From positions 1 through 50,002 of the forward strand of contig QCFW01000008.1 of the NCBI GenBank assembly GCA_003280135.1: a stretch of DNA of 50,002 nucleotides, in the 5' to 3' direction. Source of the DNA: Prochlorococcus sp. AG-363-N16 (GTDB lineage: Bacteria > Cyanobacteriota > Cyanobacteriia > PCC-6307 > Cyanobiaceae). A model generated the notes under the pieces. That model was given only the letters and a program-made list of their open reading frames with translations. It searched no databases and was not told where the DNA came from. Position numbers and translations under genes: made by a program. Every line of letters begins with the position of its first letter. Position 1 is the stretch's first letter. Shown one piece after another: positions 38,324 to 46,955 of the stretch.

Positions 38324-39244
38324 ATGATTCACAATTTTCTTCCATATGCATGGTTTAAGGGGAAATGTATCCCTTTTGAAGATGCAAAGGTTTCTATAGC
38401 TACCCACTCTCTTCACTACGGTACAGCTGCCTTTGGAGGAATGAGAGCTATACCTGATCCATCTAATAAGAATGACTTTCTACTTTTTAGAGTCGATAAG
38501 CATGCAAAGAGACTTAGTCAAAGTGCCAAGCTATTACTAACTGAATTGGATGAACAAACTATCACTGACGCTCTAATTTCATTTCTTAAGGCAAATAAGC
38601 CTGAAAAGCCTATTTATATTAGACCTTTTGTTTACACTAGTGATTTGGGTATTGCTCCAAGGCTACATAATATTGAAACCGATTTCTTTATCTATGGTCT
38701 TGAGCTTGGTGATTATTTGTCTCCTGATGGAGTCAAATGTAGAATCAGTAGTTGGACCCGTCAACAAGATAGCTCACTTCCTCTTAGGGGTAAAATTAGC
38801 GGAGCCTACATAACTAGTTCTTTAGCTAAAACTGAAGCAGTTTTAAGTGGTTTCGATGAAGCTCTTTTACTCAACTCTCAAGGTAAGGTAAGTGAAGCTA
38901 GTGGTATGAACTTATTCATAGTCAGAGATAATAAGTTAATAACCCCAGGAGTAGATCAAGATATTTTAGAAGGTATAACAAGGGATAGTGTTATTAAACT
39001 AGCTGTTGATATGAATATTGAAGTGATAGAAAGACCAGTAGATAAAACTGAATTATTTATTTCTGAAGAGGTCTTTTTGACTGGCACAGCAGCCAAGATT
39101 ACTCCAATCAAGCAAATAGAATCTACTGTATTAGCCTCAGAAAGACCTGTTATGAATAAGTTGAGAAATCGTCTCATAAAAATTACTAATGGAGAGAATG
39201 ACAAATTCTCAAAATGGATATCTAAAGTACATTTAAGCAAATGA
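38324..39244 (+). CDS. ilvE: Branched-chain amino acid aminotransferase
   Basis: A fold-type IV PLP transaminase for Leu, Ile and Val. The 306-residue protein has VSIATHSLHYGTAAFGGMRA near the start, the PLP lysine segment RGKISGAYITSSLAKTEA, EASGMNLFIV and EVFLTGTAAKITPI. The ATG at 38324 is preferred over a GTG ten codons upstream. It is divergent from cobN across 72 bp and followed after 22 bp by metH. Confidence 0.95.
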   Translation: MIHNFLPYAWFKGKCIPFEDAKVSIATHSLHYGTAAFGGMRAIPDPSNKNDFLLFRVDKHAKRLSQSAKLLLTELDEQTITDALISFLKANKPEKPIYIRPFVYTSDLGIAPRLHNIETDFFIYGLELGDYLSPDGVKCRISSWTRQQDSSLPLRGKISGAYITSSLAKTEAVLSGFDEALLLNSQGKVSEASGMNLFIVRDNKLITPGVDQDILEGITRDSVIKLAVDMNIEVIERPVDKTELFISEEVFLTGTAAKITPIKQIESTVLASERPVMNKLRNRLIKITNGENDKFSKWISKVHLSK

Positions 39245-39266
39245 ATATGAATACAAGTAAGAACAT

Positions 39267-42200
39267 ATGAATTTCATTGAATATTTAAAAAGCAATAAAA
39301 GTTCTGCTGTTCTTTTTGATGGTGCTATGGGTACATCATTACAACTTTTAAATTTAAGTTCAGAGGATTTTGGAGGAGAACATTTAGATGGATGTAATGA
39401 AAACTTAATAAGAACTTCTCCACAATCTATTGAAAAGGTGCACAGGAGCTTCTTAGAAGCAGGAGCGGACGTAATAGAGACTAATACCTTTGGAGCAACA
39501 TCAATAGTGCTGTCTGAATATGATCTTCAAGATTATAGCTATGAAATTAACCTTGAATCTGCAAAATTAGCTAAAAGAATAGCAAAAGATTATTCTGACT
39601 CTACTAAGCAAAGGTATGTAGCTGGTTCTATTGGACCAACTACTAAACTTCCTACCTTAGGGCATATAAACTTTGATTTATTAAGGTCTAGTTATCAAGA
39701 TCAGGTTGAAGCCTTAGTTGAAGGAGGTGTTGACTTATTAATCCTAGAAACCTGTCAAGATGTTCTACAAATTAAGGCAGCATTGTTAGCAATAAAATCT
39801 TCTTTATTAGCTCTTAATAGGAAGATACCGATTATGGTTTCAATTACAATGGAAACTACAGGAACAATGTTAGTTGGCTCTGACATATCATCTGTATTAA
39901 CAATACTTGAACCCTATGAAATAGACATATTGGGTTTAAACTGTGCAACTGGACCAGAACAAATGAAGGAGCATATTAAGTATTTATCTCAATATTCTCC
40001 GTTTATAACAAGTTGTATTCCTAATGCAGGATTACCAGAAAATGTAGGAGGTAAAGCTCACTATAAATTAACACCTATAGAGCTAAAAATACAACTAATG
40101 CATTTTATTAAGGATTTAGGAGTAAAAGTTATAGGAGGTTGCTGCGGAACCACACCCGCTCATATCTCTCAACTATCAACCTTAATTCGCGAAATAGATT
40201 GTATTGAGGATTTAAATAAGGATAATAAAAAGGTATTAGAACCAGCTGCTTCATCCATATACGAAACTACAACATATAAACAAGATTTATCCTTTTTAAT
40301 TATAGGAGAAAGATTAAATGCAAGTGGATCGAAGAAAGTAAGAAATCTATTAAATGAGGAAGATTGGGATGGACTTGTTTCTATTGCCAAAGATCAGCAA
40401 AAGGAGAATGCTCATATACTTGACGTTAACGTGGACTATGTAGGTAGAGATGGAATAAAAGACATGCATAATATCGTTTCTCGCTTAGTTACTAATATAA
40501 ATTTACCTTTAATGTTAGATTCAACAGATGCTGAAAAAATGGAAAGTGGACTTAAAAGATGTGGAGGTAAATGTATACTAAATTCCACGAATTTTGAGGA
40601 CGGTCCAGAACGTTTTTATAAGATATTAAACTTAGCTAAAGATTTTGGTGCAGCAGTAGTTATTGGAACTATAGATGAAGAAGGTATGGCGAGAACTAGA
40701 GAAAGAAAGTTTTCTATATCAAAAAGAAGTATAGAAGCAGCAATAGAATATGGAATAAAAGAATCAGATATTTTTATTGATCCTTTAGTTTTGCCTATTT
40801 CCACAGGAATAGAAGAAGATAGATCTAATGCTAAGGAAACAATAGAATCAATTAAACAAATTCATGCTAAATATCCCTTAATTAATCTTGTTCTTGGGAT
40901 TTCTAATGTAAGTTTTGGCTTATCACCCATTGCTAGAGCCACACTAAACTCTGTATTTCTTAATGAGTGTCTATCAGTAGGATTATCAGCTGCTATTGTT
41001 TCACCATCAAAAATTCTTCCACTAAGTAAAATTGATAAAAGTCATATTAATGTTTGCCTTGACCTAATTTATGATAAACGTATCATTAATGACTCAATAT
41101 GTACATATGATCCATTGACTGAATTGACAACTCAATTTGTTGATAAAAAACTTACAATTGAAAAAAACAATTTATCATCTAGTTCATTACCAGTTGAAGA
41201 AAGACTTAAAACACATATCATAGATGGAGAAAAACAGAGTTTAGAAGAAAATCTAAATAAAGCATTAGAAAAATATACTGCACTAGAAATTATTAATAGA
41301 TTCCTTTTAGAAGGAATGAAAGTCGTAGGTGAGTTATTTGGGTCAGGACAAATGCAATTACCTTTTGTGCTTCAATCAGCAGAGACAATGAAGTACGCAG
41401 TTTCAATATTAGAACCTCATATTGAAGACAATACCTCAGAAGCAAACACTAAACCAACTTTTTTAATAGCCACAGTTAAAGGTGATGTACATGATATTGG
41501 TAAAAATCTTGTTGATATTATACTTACTAACAATGGTTATAGGGTTATAAATCTAGGAATAAAGCAGGATGTATCCTCAATAATTAATGCTTACAAAAAA
41601 TATCAACCAGATTGCATAGCAATGAGTGGTCTACTAGTTAAATCTACAGCCTTTATGAAAGATAATTTAATTTCTTTGAACGAGGCAAATATATCTGTAC
41701 CTGTGATTTTAGGTGGAGCCGCTCTCACACCAAAATTTGTTAATCAAGACTGTAATTCTATATATAATGGTTTAGTTATTTATGGCAAAGATGCTTTTAC
41801 TGATCTAAAGTTTATGGATTATTATATTCAGGCTAAGAAATTAAATAATTGGAATAACAAACATGGTTTTATTAATACGATACCAGATGAAATGAAGAAA
41901 GTAATACCTTCGTCAACTAATGATTTACATCAAAAGAGCAAAAAAACATTAATTTCTAATTATAATTCAGACGATAATAACTCTCGATCCACTTTTATCA
42001 ATTTAGAAAAGACCATTGATCCACCATTTATAGGAACAGAGGTTATTACTTCTGATCAAATTAACCTCAAGGAACTTTTTTACTACTTGGATAAAAATGC
42101 ACTCTTTTCTAGTCAATGGCAGTTTAAAAGAAATAAGAAGCAATCTCAATCAGAATATAAAAGGTTTCTGATGGAAAAAGCAGAACCAATTTTGGATGAT

Positions 42201-42818
42201 CTTTACAAACTCATAAATGTAAATAAATTAATCAATCCTTCTTTCGTTTATGGATATTTCCCATGTGGCAGGGTTGGTAATACTTTAAAAATCTATTCAC
42301 CAGAAAATAAACAAGTCAATATTGGATCTTTTACATTCCCTAGACAGAGATCTGGAAATCGTTTATGCATATCTGATTTTTTTAATGACTTAGTTGACTC
42401 AGAACCATCAGATTTTATACCAATGCAGGCTGTGACGATGGGAGAGGTCGCGAGTAAATACGCTCAGCAACTGTTTAGGGAAGATAAATATTCTGAGTAT
42501 TTATTTTTCCATGGCCTTACTGTTCAATTAGCAGAAGCATTAGCGGAGTATTCTCATGCTTTAATTCGCAACAAAGCTGGTTTTCATTCATCAGAACCCA
42601 ATAATGTCAGAGGTGTATTGGCTCAAAAATATCGAGGATGCAGATATTCATTTGGTTATCCAGCTTGTCCTAATGTTAGAGACTCAAAGTTACAATTAGA
42701 ATGGTTACAAGCAGAAAGGATTGGATTAACAATTGACGAAAGTGATCAATTACACCCAGAACAAAGCACTACTGCAATAATTTCGCTACATACACAGGCA
42801 AAGTATTTTAGTGCCTAA
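39267..42818 (+). CDS. metH: Cobalamin-dependent methionine synthase
   Basis: Transfers methyl from 5-methyl-THF to homocysteine through methylcobalamin. All four modules are visible in the 1183 residues: the homocysteine domain with zinc cysteines ([20 protein letters not shown]), the pterin domain ([12 protein letters not shown]), the cobalamin cap and Rossmann domains (AETMKYAV, then [14 protein letters not shown] with the cobalt-binding His), and the AdoMet activation domain ending [15 protein letters not shown]. The organism thus depends on B12, in line with cobU and cobN nearby. Confidence 0.97.
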   Translation: MNFIEYLKSNKSSAVLFDGAMGTSLQLLNLSSEDFGGEHLDGCNENLIRTSPQSIEKVHRSFLEAGADVIETNTFGATSIVLSEYDLQDYSYEINLESAKLAKRIAKDYSDSTKQRYVAGSIGPTTKLPTLGHINFDLLRSSYQDQVEALVEGGVDLLILETCQDVLQIKAALLAIKSSLLALNRKIPIMVSITMETTGTMLVGSDISSVLTILEPYEIDILGLNCATGPEQMKEHIKYLSQYSPFITSCIPNAGLPENVGGKAHYKLTPIELKIQLMHFIKDLGVKVIGGCCGTTPAHISQLSTLIREIDCIEDLNKDNKKVLEPAASSIYETTTYKQDLSFLIIGERLNASGSKKVRNLLNEEDWDGLVSIAKDQQKENAHILDVNVDYVGRDGIKDMHNIVSRLVTNINLPLMLDSTDAEKMESGLKRCGGKCILNSTNFEDGPERFYKILNLAKDFGAAVVIGTIDEEGMARTRERKFSISKRSIEAAIEYGIKESDIFIDPLVLPISTGIEEDRSNAKETIESIKQIHAKYPLINLVLGISNVSFGLSPIARATLNSVFLNECLSVGLSAAIVSPSKILPLSKIDKSHINVCLDLIYDKRIINDSICTYDPLTELTTQFVDKKLTIEKNNLSSSSLPVEERLKTHIIDGEKQSLEENLNKALEKYTALEIINRFLLEGMKVVGELFGSGQMQLPFVLQSAETMKYAVSILEPHIEDNTSEANTKPTFLIATVKGDVHDIGKNLVDIILTNNGYRVINLGIKQDVSSIINAYKKYQPDCIAMSGLLVKSTAFMKDNLISLNEANISVPVILGGAALTPKFVNQDCNSIYNGLVIYGKDAFTDLKFMDYYIQAKKLNNWNNKHGFINTIPDEMKKVIPSSTNDLHQKSKKTLISNYNSDDNNSRSTFINLEKTIDPPFIGTEVITSDQINLKELFYYLDKNALFSSQWQFKRNKKQSQSEYKRFLMEKAEPILDDLYKLINVNKLINPSFVYGYFPCGRVGNTLKIYSPENKQVNIGSFTFPRQRSGNRLCISDFFNDLVDSEPSDFIPMQAVTMGEVASKYAQQLFREDKYSEYLFFHGLTVQLAEALAEYSHALIRNKAGFHSSEPNNVRGVLAQKYRGCRYSFGYPACPNVRDSKLQLEWLQAERIGLTIDESDQLHPEQSTTAIISLHTQAKYFSA

Positions 42819-42827
42819 ATTGATTAT

Positions 42828-43058
42828 TTAATCAATACAAAATTGCTCAATTGCTTCGATGATTTCTGATTGAAAATCATCCATTGATTCCGAATCGCTT
42901 AAATCAATTCCTTCTCCTGCGGCATTCTGAGTTAGTTCTTGGAAATGAAATGCTCCCTCCCCAGTAGCCAAAAATTCGATAGCGGAGGATTCTCCACTTT
43001 CTCGAAAGGCATCGCACAAAGCAAGAAATGCTGCGTCTTCAGTGAAGTCCCAATCCAT
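42828..43058 (-). CDS. Small acidic hypothetical protein
   Basis: A 76-residue strongly acidic protein with no membrane segment. It begins MDWDFTEDAAFLALCDAF and ends with a helix FQSEIIEAIEQFCID. Codon use is less AT-rich than its surroundings and the frame is clean, which supports a real gene, but I recognise no family. It converges on metH with a 9-bp gap and has about 550 bp of noncoding DNA upstream. Confidence 0.7.
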   Translation of the reverse strand: MDWDFTEDAAFLALCDAFRESGESSAIEFLATGEGAFHFQELTQNAAGEGIDLSDSESMDDFQSEIIEAIEQFCID

Positions 43059-43608
43059 TGAAGAGATATTACTGTTTGATCTTTAGACCTTTACCCCCCG
43101 CTTCCGTCAACCGTATTTGAGGATAATGTGTCACTTTTTTGGAAATTATAACAAATAGAACTTACCGCAATAACACTAAACTGCAATCCATTAGAAGCTT
43201 TTGGGCATTTTTGGTAAAAGTGTGAAATTTTAAAGATTTAAATTAAAGATCTACTCATGCAAGAATTCTTCTGATTTTGAAAGTTATGAAAAATAATTTA
43301 CCGAATAGTTAATCTCAAGTAGAAAAGAACATTAGAAGAATTCTGCAGGCTCTCAGGAAGCCTTTTGCTAGGCTATATTGATAAAAGTGACGATTTACAT
43401 CTCAAAAGAGCTTTAGAGGCTTTTAAAGCCCTTATAACAGCTAAGAAGAATTTTACTTGAGATCATTCGAATTGAATTCTTGATGTTAAAGTCAAATCAG
43501 AATAAATCTATGAATTCAGGAACCAGACAAATATTCATGAAATAAGCTTAATTTTTTTATTAATAGTATTTTATACTAATAGAAGCTTTAAAATTTCATT
43601 CTAAATAA
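43059..43608. other. Intergenic region with possible gene remnant
   Basis: A 550-bp gap, large for this genome. On the plus strand a stretch from 43321 to 43460 is open without a usual start and ends in TGA; it would encode a helix-like peptide including SDDLHLKRALEAFKALITAK, which could be the tail of a decayed gene or a small protein with an unusual start. An 11-bp inverted repeat (AGAATTCTTCT at 43262-43272 and its complement at 43334-43344) flanks a 61-base spacer. No known RNA motif was recognised. Confidence 0.4.
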
Positions 43609-44466
43609 GTGAAAAACGAAGTTCTATGGAAGGAGGCTTTATCTGTTACACAACAAGCAATACAAACCTCCTCTATAATTCCATTAGATACTAAATTAGA
43701 AGTTATAAATAATGACTTGTTTGATTCATATGAATTAAGACATCTATTACATAAATTTCCTCTAACACAAAATACATTTGGTCCAAAGAAGAATCCATTT
43801 ATTCCTTGGGATAAAGAATTAAGTATCTGCAACATTAATGATAATCACCAATTAATACTTAATAAATATCCTGTACAATTAGGACATATGCTATTAATAA
43901 CTAACAGCTGGATGCCTCAAAATACTTGGTTAAATATATGTGATTTTCAGGCCTTGATAAATGTTAATAAGGACACTACAGGATTATGGTTTTATAACAG
44001 TGGTCCAAAGGCTGGAGCCAGTCAACCGCATAGACATTTTCAGTTATTACCCAGAGCATCCAACGAAAGGGTATGTCCTAGAGATCATTGGTTTAAAAGC
44101 AGATTAGAAAATCAAGTAATTAAAAAAGGAAGCAATTCATCTTTTTCTGGCTGTTATTCGATATCAAGAATAAATGATGAGCTTGATGACTCATCAGCTC
44201 TTAAATTATATAATAAATACTTAGAACTTTCATTTATATTGGGCTTAGGAGATGTCAATGATGTCGATAAGCCTCTTTTTCCATATAATTTATTAATTAC
44301 TTCTAATTGGATATGTATTTTTAAAAGATCATCAGAGTCATCACACGGATTTTCTATTAATTCATTGGGCTTTGCAGGTTATATACTGTCTACATCTATA
44401 TCAGATGTAAATTGGTTAAAGAGTAATACATTAGAGAAGCTACTTTCAGAAGTAATTGCTAAATAA
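43609..44466 (+). CDS. Ap4A phosphorylase/ATP adenylyltransferase-like protein
   Basis: A 285-residue protein of the HIT superfamily, closest to APA1/APA2-type diadenosine tetraphosphate phosphorylases. The active-site segment reads GASQPHRHFQLLPR (H141 and H143), matching the family's GASQPHxHLQ motif, and NKYPVQLGHMLLITNSW is another conserved strand. It would break Ap4A into ATP and ADP with phosphate. The start is GTG at 43609, with no better upstream start seen. The gene is isolated from neighbours on its 5' side. Confidence 0.85.
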   Translation: MKNEVLWKEALSVTQQAIQTSSIIPLDTKLEVINNDLFDSYELRHLLHKFPLTQNTFGPKKNPFIPWDKELSICNINDNHQLILNKYPVQLGHMLLITNSWMPQNTWLNICDFQALINVNKDTTGLWFYNSGPKAGASQPHRHFQLLPRASNERVCPRDHWFKSRLENQVIKKGSNSSFSGCYSISRINDELDDSSALKLYNKYLELSFILGLGDVNDVDKPLFPYNLLITSNWICIFKRSSESSHGFSINSLGFAGYILSTSISDVNWLKSNTLEKLLSEVIAK

Positions 44467-44470
44467 ATAA

Positions 44471-44647
44471 TTAATTTTTATCTCTTTCTATTTGATCTTG
44501 CAATACTTTAATAGATGCTCTAACAGCGGCTATTCTTCTTTCTAGAGAATCTTTATAAAAGCTTAGCATCTCCAGCCTTCGTTGTTGAAAATAAATTCTT
44601 CTTTTTGATCGCGATTCAGAGTTTGAACAGGATTCTGTAATAATCAT
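44471..44647 (-). CDS. Small basic helical hypothetical protein
   Basis: A 58-residue open frame with ATG start and TAA stop. After a polar start (MIITESCSNSES) it is a continuous amphipathic helix rich in Arg and Leu (RRLEMLSFYKDSLERRIAAV and on to LQDQIERDKN), typical of a short coiled coil. The stop is 4 bp from the convergent Ap4A phosphorylase-like stop, a spacing that fits a real gene in this compact genome. No family was recognised. Confidence 0.6.
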   Translation of the reverse strand: MIITESCSNSESRSKRRIYFQQRRLEMLSFYKDSLERRIAAVRASIKVLQDQIERDKN

Positions 44648-44832
44648 AATTTAAATTTTTATTTTATTTTACAGATAGATATGTGTTTATGCGAGTGAGA
44701 TTTTATTGTTACTAATAATATTACGAGATTTATATAGTTCTTTAAAAATCATTTATTCATTATGTCAATAGGAAGATTATGGCTTGTAGAGATGCTATAT
44801 AGGATTAACCTTTATATAGTTGTATCGTATTA

Positions 44833-45882
44833 GTGTCTAGCTCAGAGGGAGATGGTTCAAGAAGAATTTCAGTTGATCTTCCAGTTCAATTAATAGAACG
44901 TTTTGATGAGCTTAAACAGCAGTGGGGACTAAGAAGACGGGGAGCTGTTCTTGAAAGACTCTTAGAAGTTGTACTTTATGATGATGAAGAAATAGAATCA
45001 TTGGGAACAGATGGAAACTTAGGATCTGTTTCTAGTGATTCTCAACTTGAACTAACTTCTGAAGAAGTCTCAAGTTCATTAAAGGAATACAACGAGCATA
45101 ATGCAATTGTATTAATAGGAAATGCACAGATTGAGAAGGACATTAAGCATGATCAGATTCAGGAAGAAGAAAAATCAAAAGAGAAAATCAGAGTATCAAA
45201 TTTGAAAGCAGGTATAGATTTACCAGGATTTGTTAGAAGAAAAACAAATGACTTACGTAAAAGTCTCGGAAAATCAATTGCGAATGAGAATAACGACGAA
45301 CCTATCTTGTATAGCGTTCATGAAGAAGATATAAATACTTGTGTCGCAGCAGCTCTTAATCATTGGGTATCACTTTATGGAAGTAAGCCAAAAGAAAACG
45401 TAGTTGAAGCAGCAATGATCTGGTTGGCTAGAGATATTTGGCCTAATTTAGAAGGGACTCTTAATTGCCCTTTTACCTGGACTGCTGCTACAAATCTGAT
45501 GTCTAAACTATGTCCTTCTTGGAACAAAGTTCAACCATCCTTTAATCGAATTATTGTTCTCGCAGGTGTTTTAGAAGATCCATTTGCCACAAGGTCCCTA
45601 AAAGAGAGAATTCCAACCTTGATAAGGAGATTCGTGAATAGTTTCAAGAGAAGTCAAAATGTCACTTCCTTTCAAACACTAGAATCAACAATGACAGTAC
45701 ATGGAGCCTTAAAGCTTCTCGGACTACCAACTAAGGCCGGTGCATCTCTTTCACTTATCACAGTTAGAGAAGCTTATAAATCAAAGGCGATAGAAAATCA
45801 TCCTGATTCGGGAGGTTCAACAGAAACCATGAGAAGAATTAATGAGTCCTATCAATTGCTTAAAGAACTATACAGAAAATGA
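44833..45882 (+). CDS. Ribbon-helix-helix/J-domain fusion protein
   Basis: A 349-residue protein with an unusual arrangement. Residues about 10-50 (RRISVDLPVQLIERFDELKQ, then RRGAVLERLLEVVLYDD) look like a ribbon-helix-helix DNA-binding or dimerisation unit. A charged linker follows (about 55-155), then an alpha-helical middle (about 155-290) of unknown type. The last 50 residues are J-domain-like, with VREAYKSKAIENHPDSGG holding the HPD triad at 323-325 and RRINESYQLLKEL as the following helix. HPD stimulates Hsp70 ATPase in known J proteins, so this may recruit DnaK. The start is GTG at 44833. Function unknown. Confidence 0.85.
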   Translation: MSSSEGDGSRRISVDLPVQLIERFDELKQQWGLRRRGAVLERLLEVVLYDDEEIESLGTDGNLGSVSSDSQLELTSEEVSSSLKEYNEHNAIVLIGNAQIEKDIKHDQIQEEEKSKEKIRVSNLKAGIDLPGFVRRKTNDLRKSLGKSIANENNDEPILYSVHEEDINTCVAAALNHWVSLYGSKPKENVVEAAMIWLARDIWPNLEGTLNCPFTWTAATNLMSKLCPSWNKVQPSFNRIIVLAGVLEDPFATRSLKERIPTLIRRFVNSFKRSQNVTSFQTLESTMTVHGALKLLGLPTKAGASLSLITVREAYKSKAIENHPDSGGSTETMRRINESYQLLKELYRK

Positions 45883-45887
45883 GGCTA

Positions 45888-45909
45888 ATAAGTCTCCTAA
45901 GAGACTTAT
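45888..45909. terminator. Hairpin after the RHH/J-domain gene
   Basis: ATAAGTCTC-CTAA-GAGACTTAT, a perfect 9-bp stem with a 4-base loop, begins six bases after the stop codon. Position suggests a role in ending or protecting the mRNA, but no T run follows, so it is not a standard intrinsic terminator. Confidence 0.5.
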
Positions 45910-46204
45910 GTATAGACTACAAGTTGGTCTAGCATGAGAATCATGATTTCAACTCAAGAAAGGATTTCATAAGTCTTATTCTAGACTAAATTTCAGTCCT
46001 AATATGAGACACAGGTACTAAATAATAGATTGTTTGGTATCTAAATTTGTTAAAATCTATAATTCTATTTGCATTCGCTGAGTGTTGGATACCTTTAAAA
46101 TAAATAAATCACTATAAAAATGATCAGGATTAAAATGTCCTTTTAGAGTCCATTTCTTGTCCACATGCTACACTTTGTTCGAGAAATACTGCAAGGGAAG
46201 GCTT

Positions 46205-46249
46205 GTAAGACCTGAGTAACTGTTGTATAGACAGTTACTCAGGTCTTAC
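46205..46249. repeat. 19-bp perfect inverted repeat with 7-base loop
   Basis: Arms GTAAGACCTGAGTAACTGT and ACAGTTACTCAGGTCTTAC are exact reverse complements, separated by TGTATAG. In RNA this would be a very stable hairpin on either strand. There is no T run directly after it in either direction, and no neighbouring gene end explains it. Confidence 0.9.
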
Positions 46250-46612
46250 TAAAAATCTACCTAAAAGTAATCATAAGAATATTATCTAAGACACATTATT
46301 AGACCTACTCTAAGGCTTTATTGGCAAGCATTATATTTACTTGTTCCTTTTTAGAAAAAATTTTTTGCTTATTAGTTAATTATGTTCGACTAGTAGATTG
46401 ATCTAAGTCTTTACTTGACCCTCTAATTTAAACAACTTTAATTTAAGCAAAATATTATTGATCTAATTAATATATTCGATGAACACGGTTATTTCATCGT
46501 ACATGAATGCAGTCTTTCACGTAAAGGTATAGTCTCAAAAATGGACCAATTGTTAGTCTTAGGTTAGACGGCTGAAATTATTCAAGTTCTGATTTTATCC
46601 ATATTTTATTGA

Positions 46613-46955
46613 ACTAATAATAAAATCATGTTTTTCATGAAAATGTTGCTTGATTGATTTAGGACATCTTGTCTTATCAGTATATTCCAGGTCTCCATAA
46701 TAGACCACTATTGAGTATCTTATGAGATTACCGAGAATGACTGTTTCTAATTTCAGCTGAATGTTTTTGTACTAATAATAAAATCAAGTTTTTCATGAAA
46801 ACGTTGTTTAGCTGACTTAAGACATCTTGTCTTATCAGTACATTCTAGGTCTATGCAGTAGACTACTATTGAGTATCGTATGAGATCATCGAGAATGGCT
46901 ATTTTCTGATTTCAGCTGAATGTTTTTGTACTAATGATGAAATTATTTTTTCATG
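46613..46955 (-). repeat. Tandem array derived from the pheT 3' end
   Basis: Two near-complete units, 46613-46770 (158 bp) and 46771-46929 (159 bp), are followed by the start of a third at 46930-46955 that lies inside pheT. Each unit holds a copy of the pheT tail (CATGAAAAA... to CAGCTGAAATYAGAAA on the minus strand) plus about 100 bp of downstream sequence. A more decayed copy can be followed from about 46587 to 46612. In unit 2 a perfect stem TAAGACA-TCT-TGTCTTA lies at 46818-46834; unit 1 has the same with one G-T pair. Confidence 0.85.

Larger units (their letters stand above)
45883..46898. other. 1-kb noncoding region with inverted repeats and pheT-derived tandem copies
   Basis: No convincing protein gene was seen in this 1016-bp stretch. 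It carries a 9-bp hairpin just after the RHH/J-domain gene, a 19-bp perfect hairpin, a 12-bp palindrome of A6T6 (46355-46366), many copies of AGTCT/AGACT-type words, and a tandem array near pheT; these are listed separately. Confidence 0.7.

Noticed and set aside
38252-38416. Longer N-terminus for cobN
   Set aside because: The 55 extra codons overlap the divergent ilvE start and do not look conserved; the ATG at 38251 gives the usual CobN start.
38252-39266. Cobalamin riboswitch before cobN, ilvE or metH
   Set aside because: The gaps (72 bp and 22 bp) are too short for the riboswitch and its conserved box was not seen.
43059-43608. RNase P RNA, tmRNA, SRP RNA or Yfr1
   Set aside because: I looked for the conserved core sequences (for example GAGGAAAGTCC of RNase P RNA and ACTCCTCACAC of Yfr1) and did not find them here.
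46355-46366. A6T6 palindrome as a terminator
   Set aside because: It has no GC stem and is not near the end of a gene; such runs are common in AT-rich DNA.
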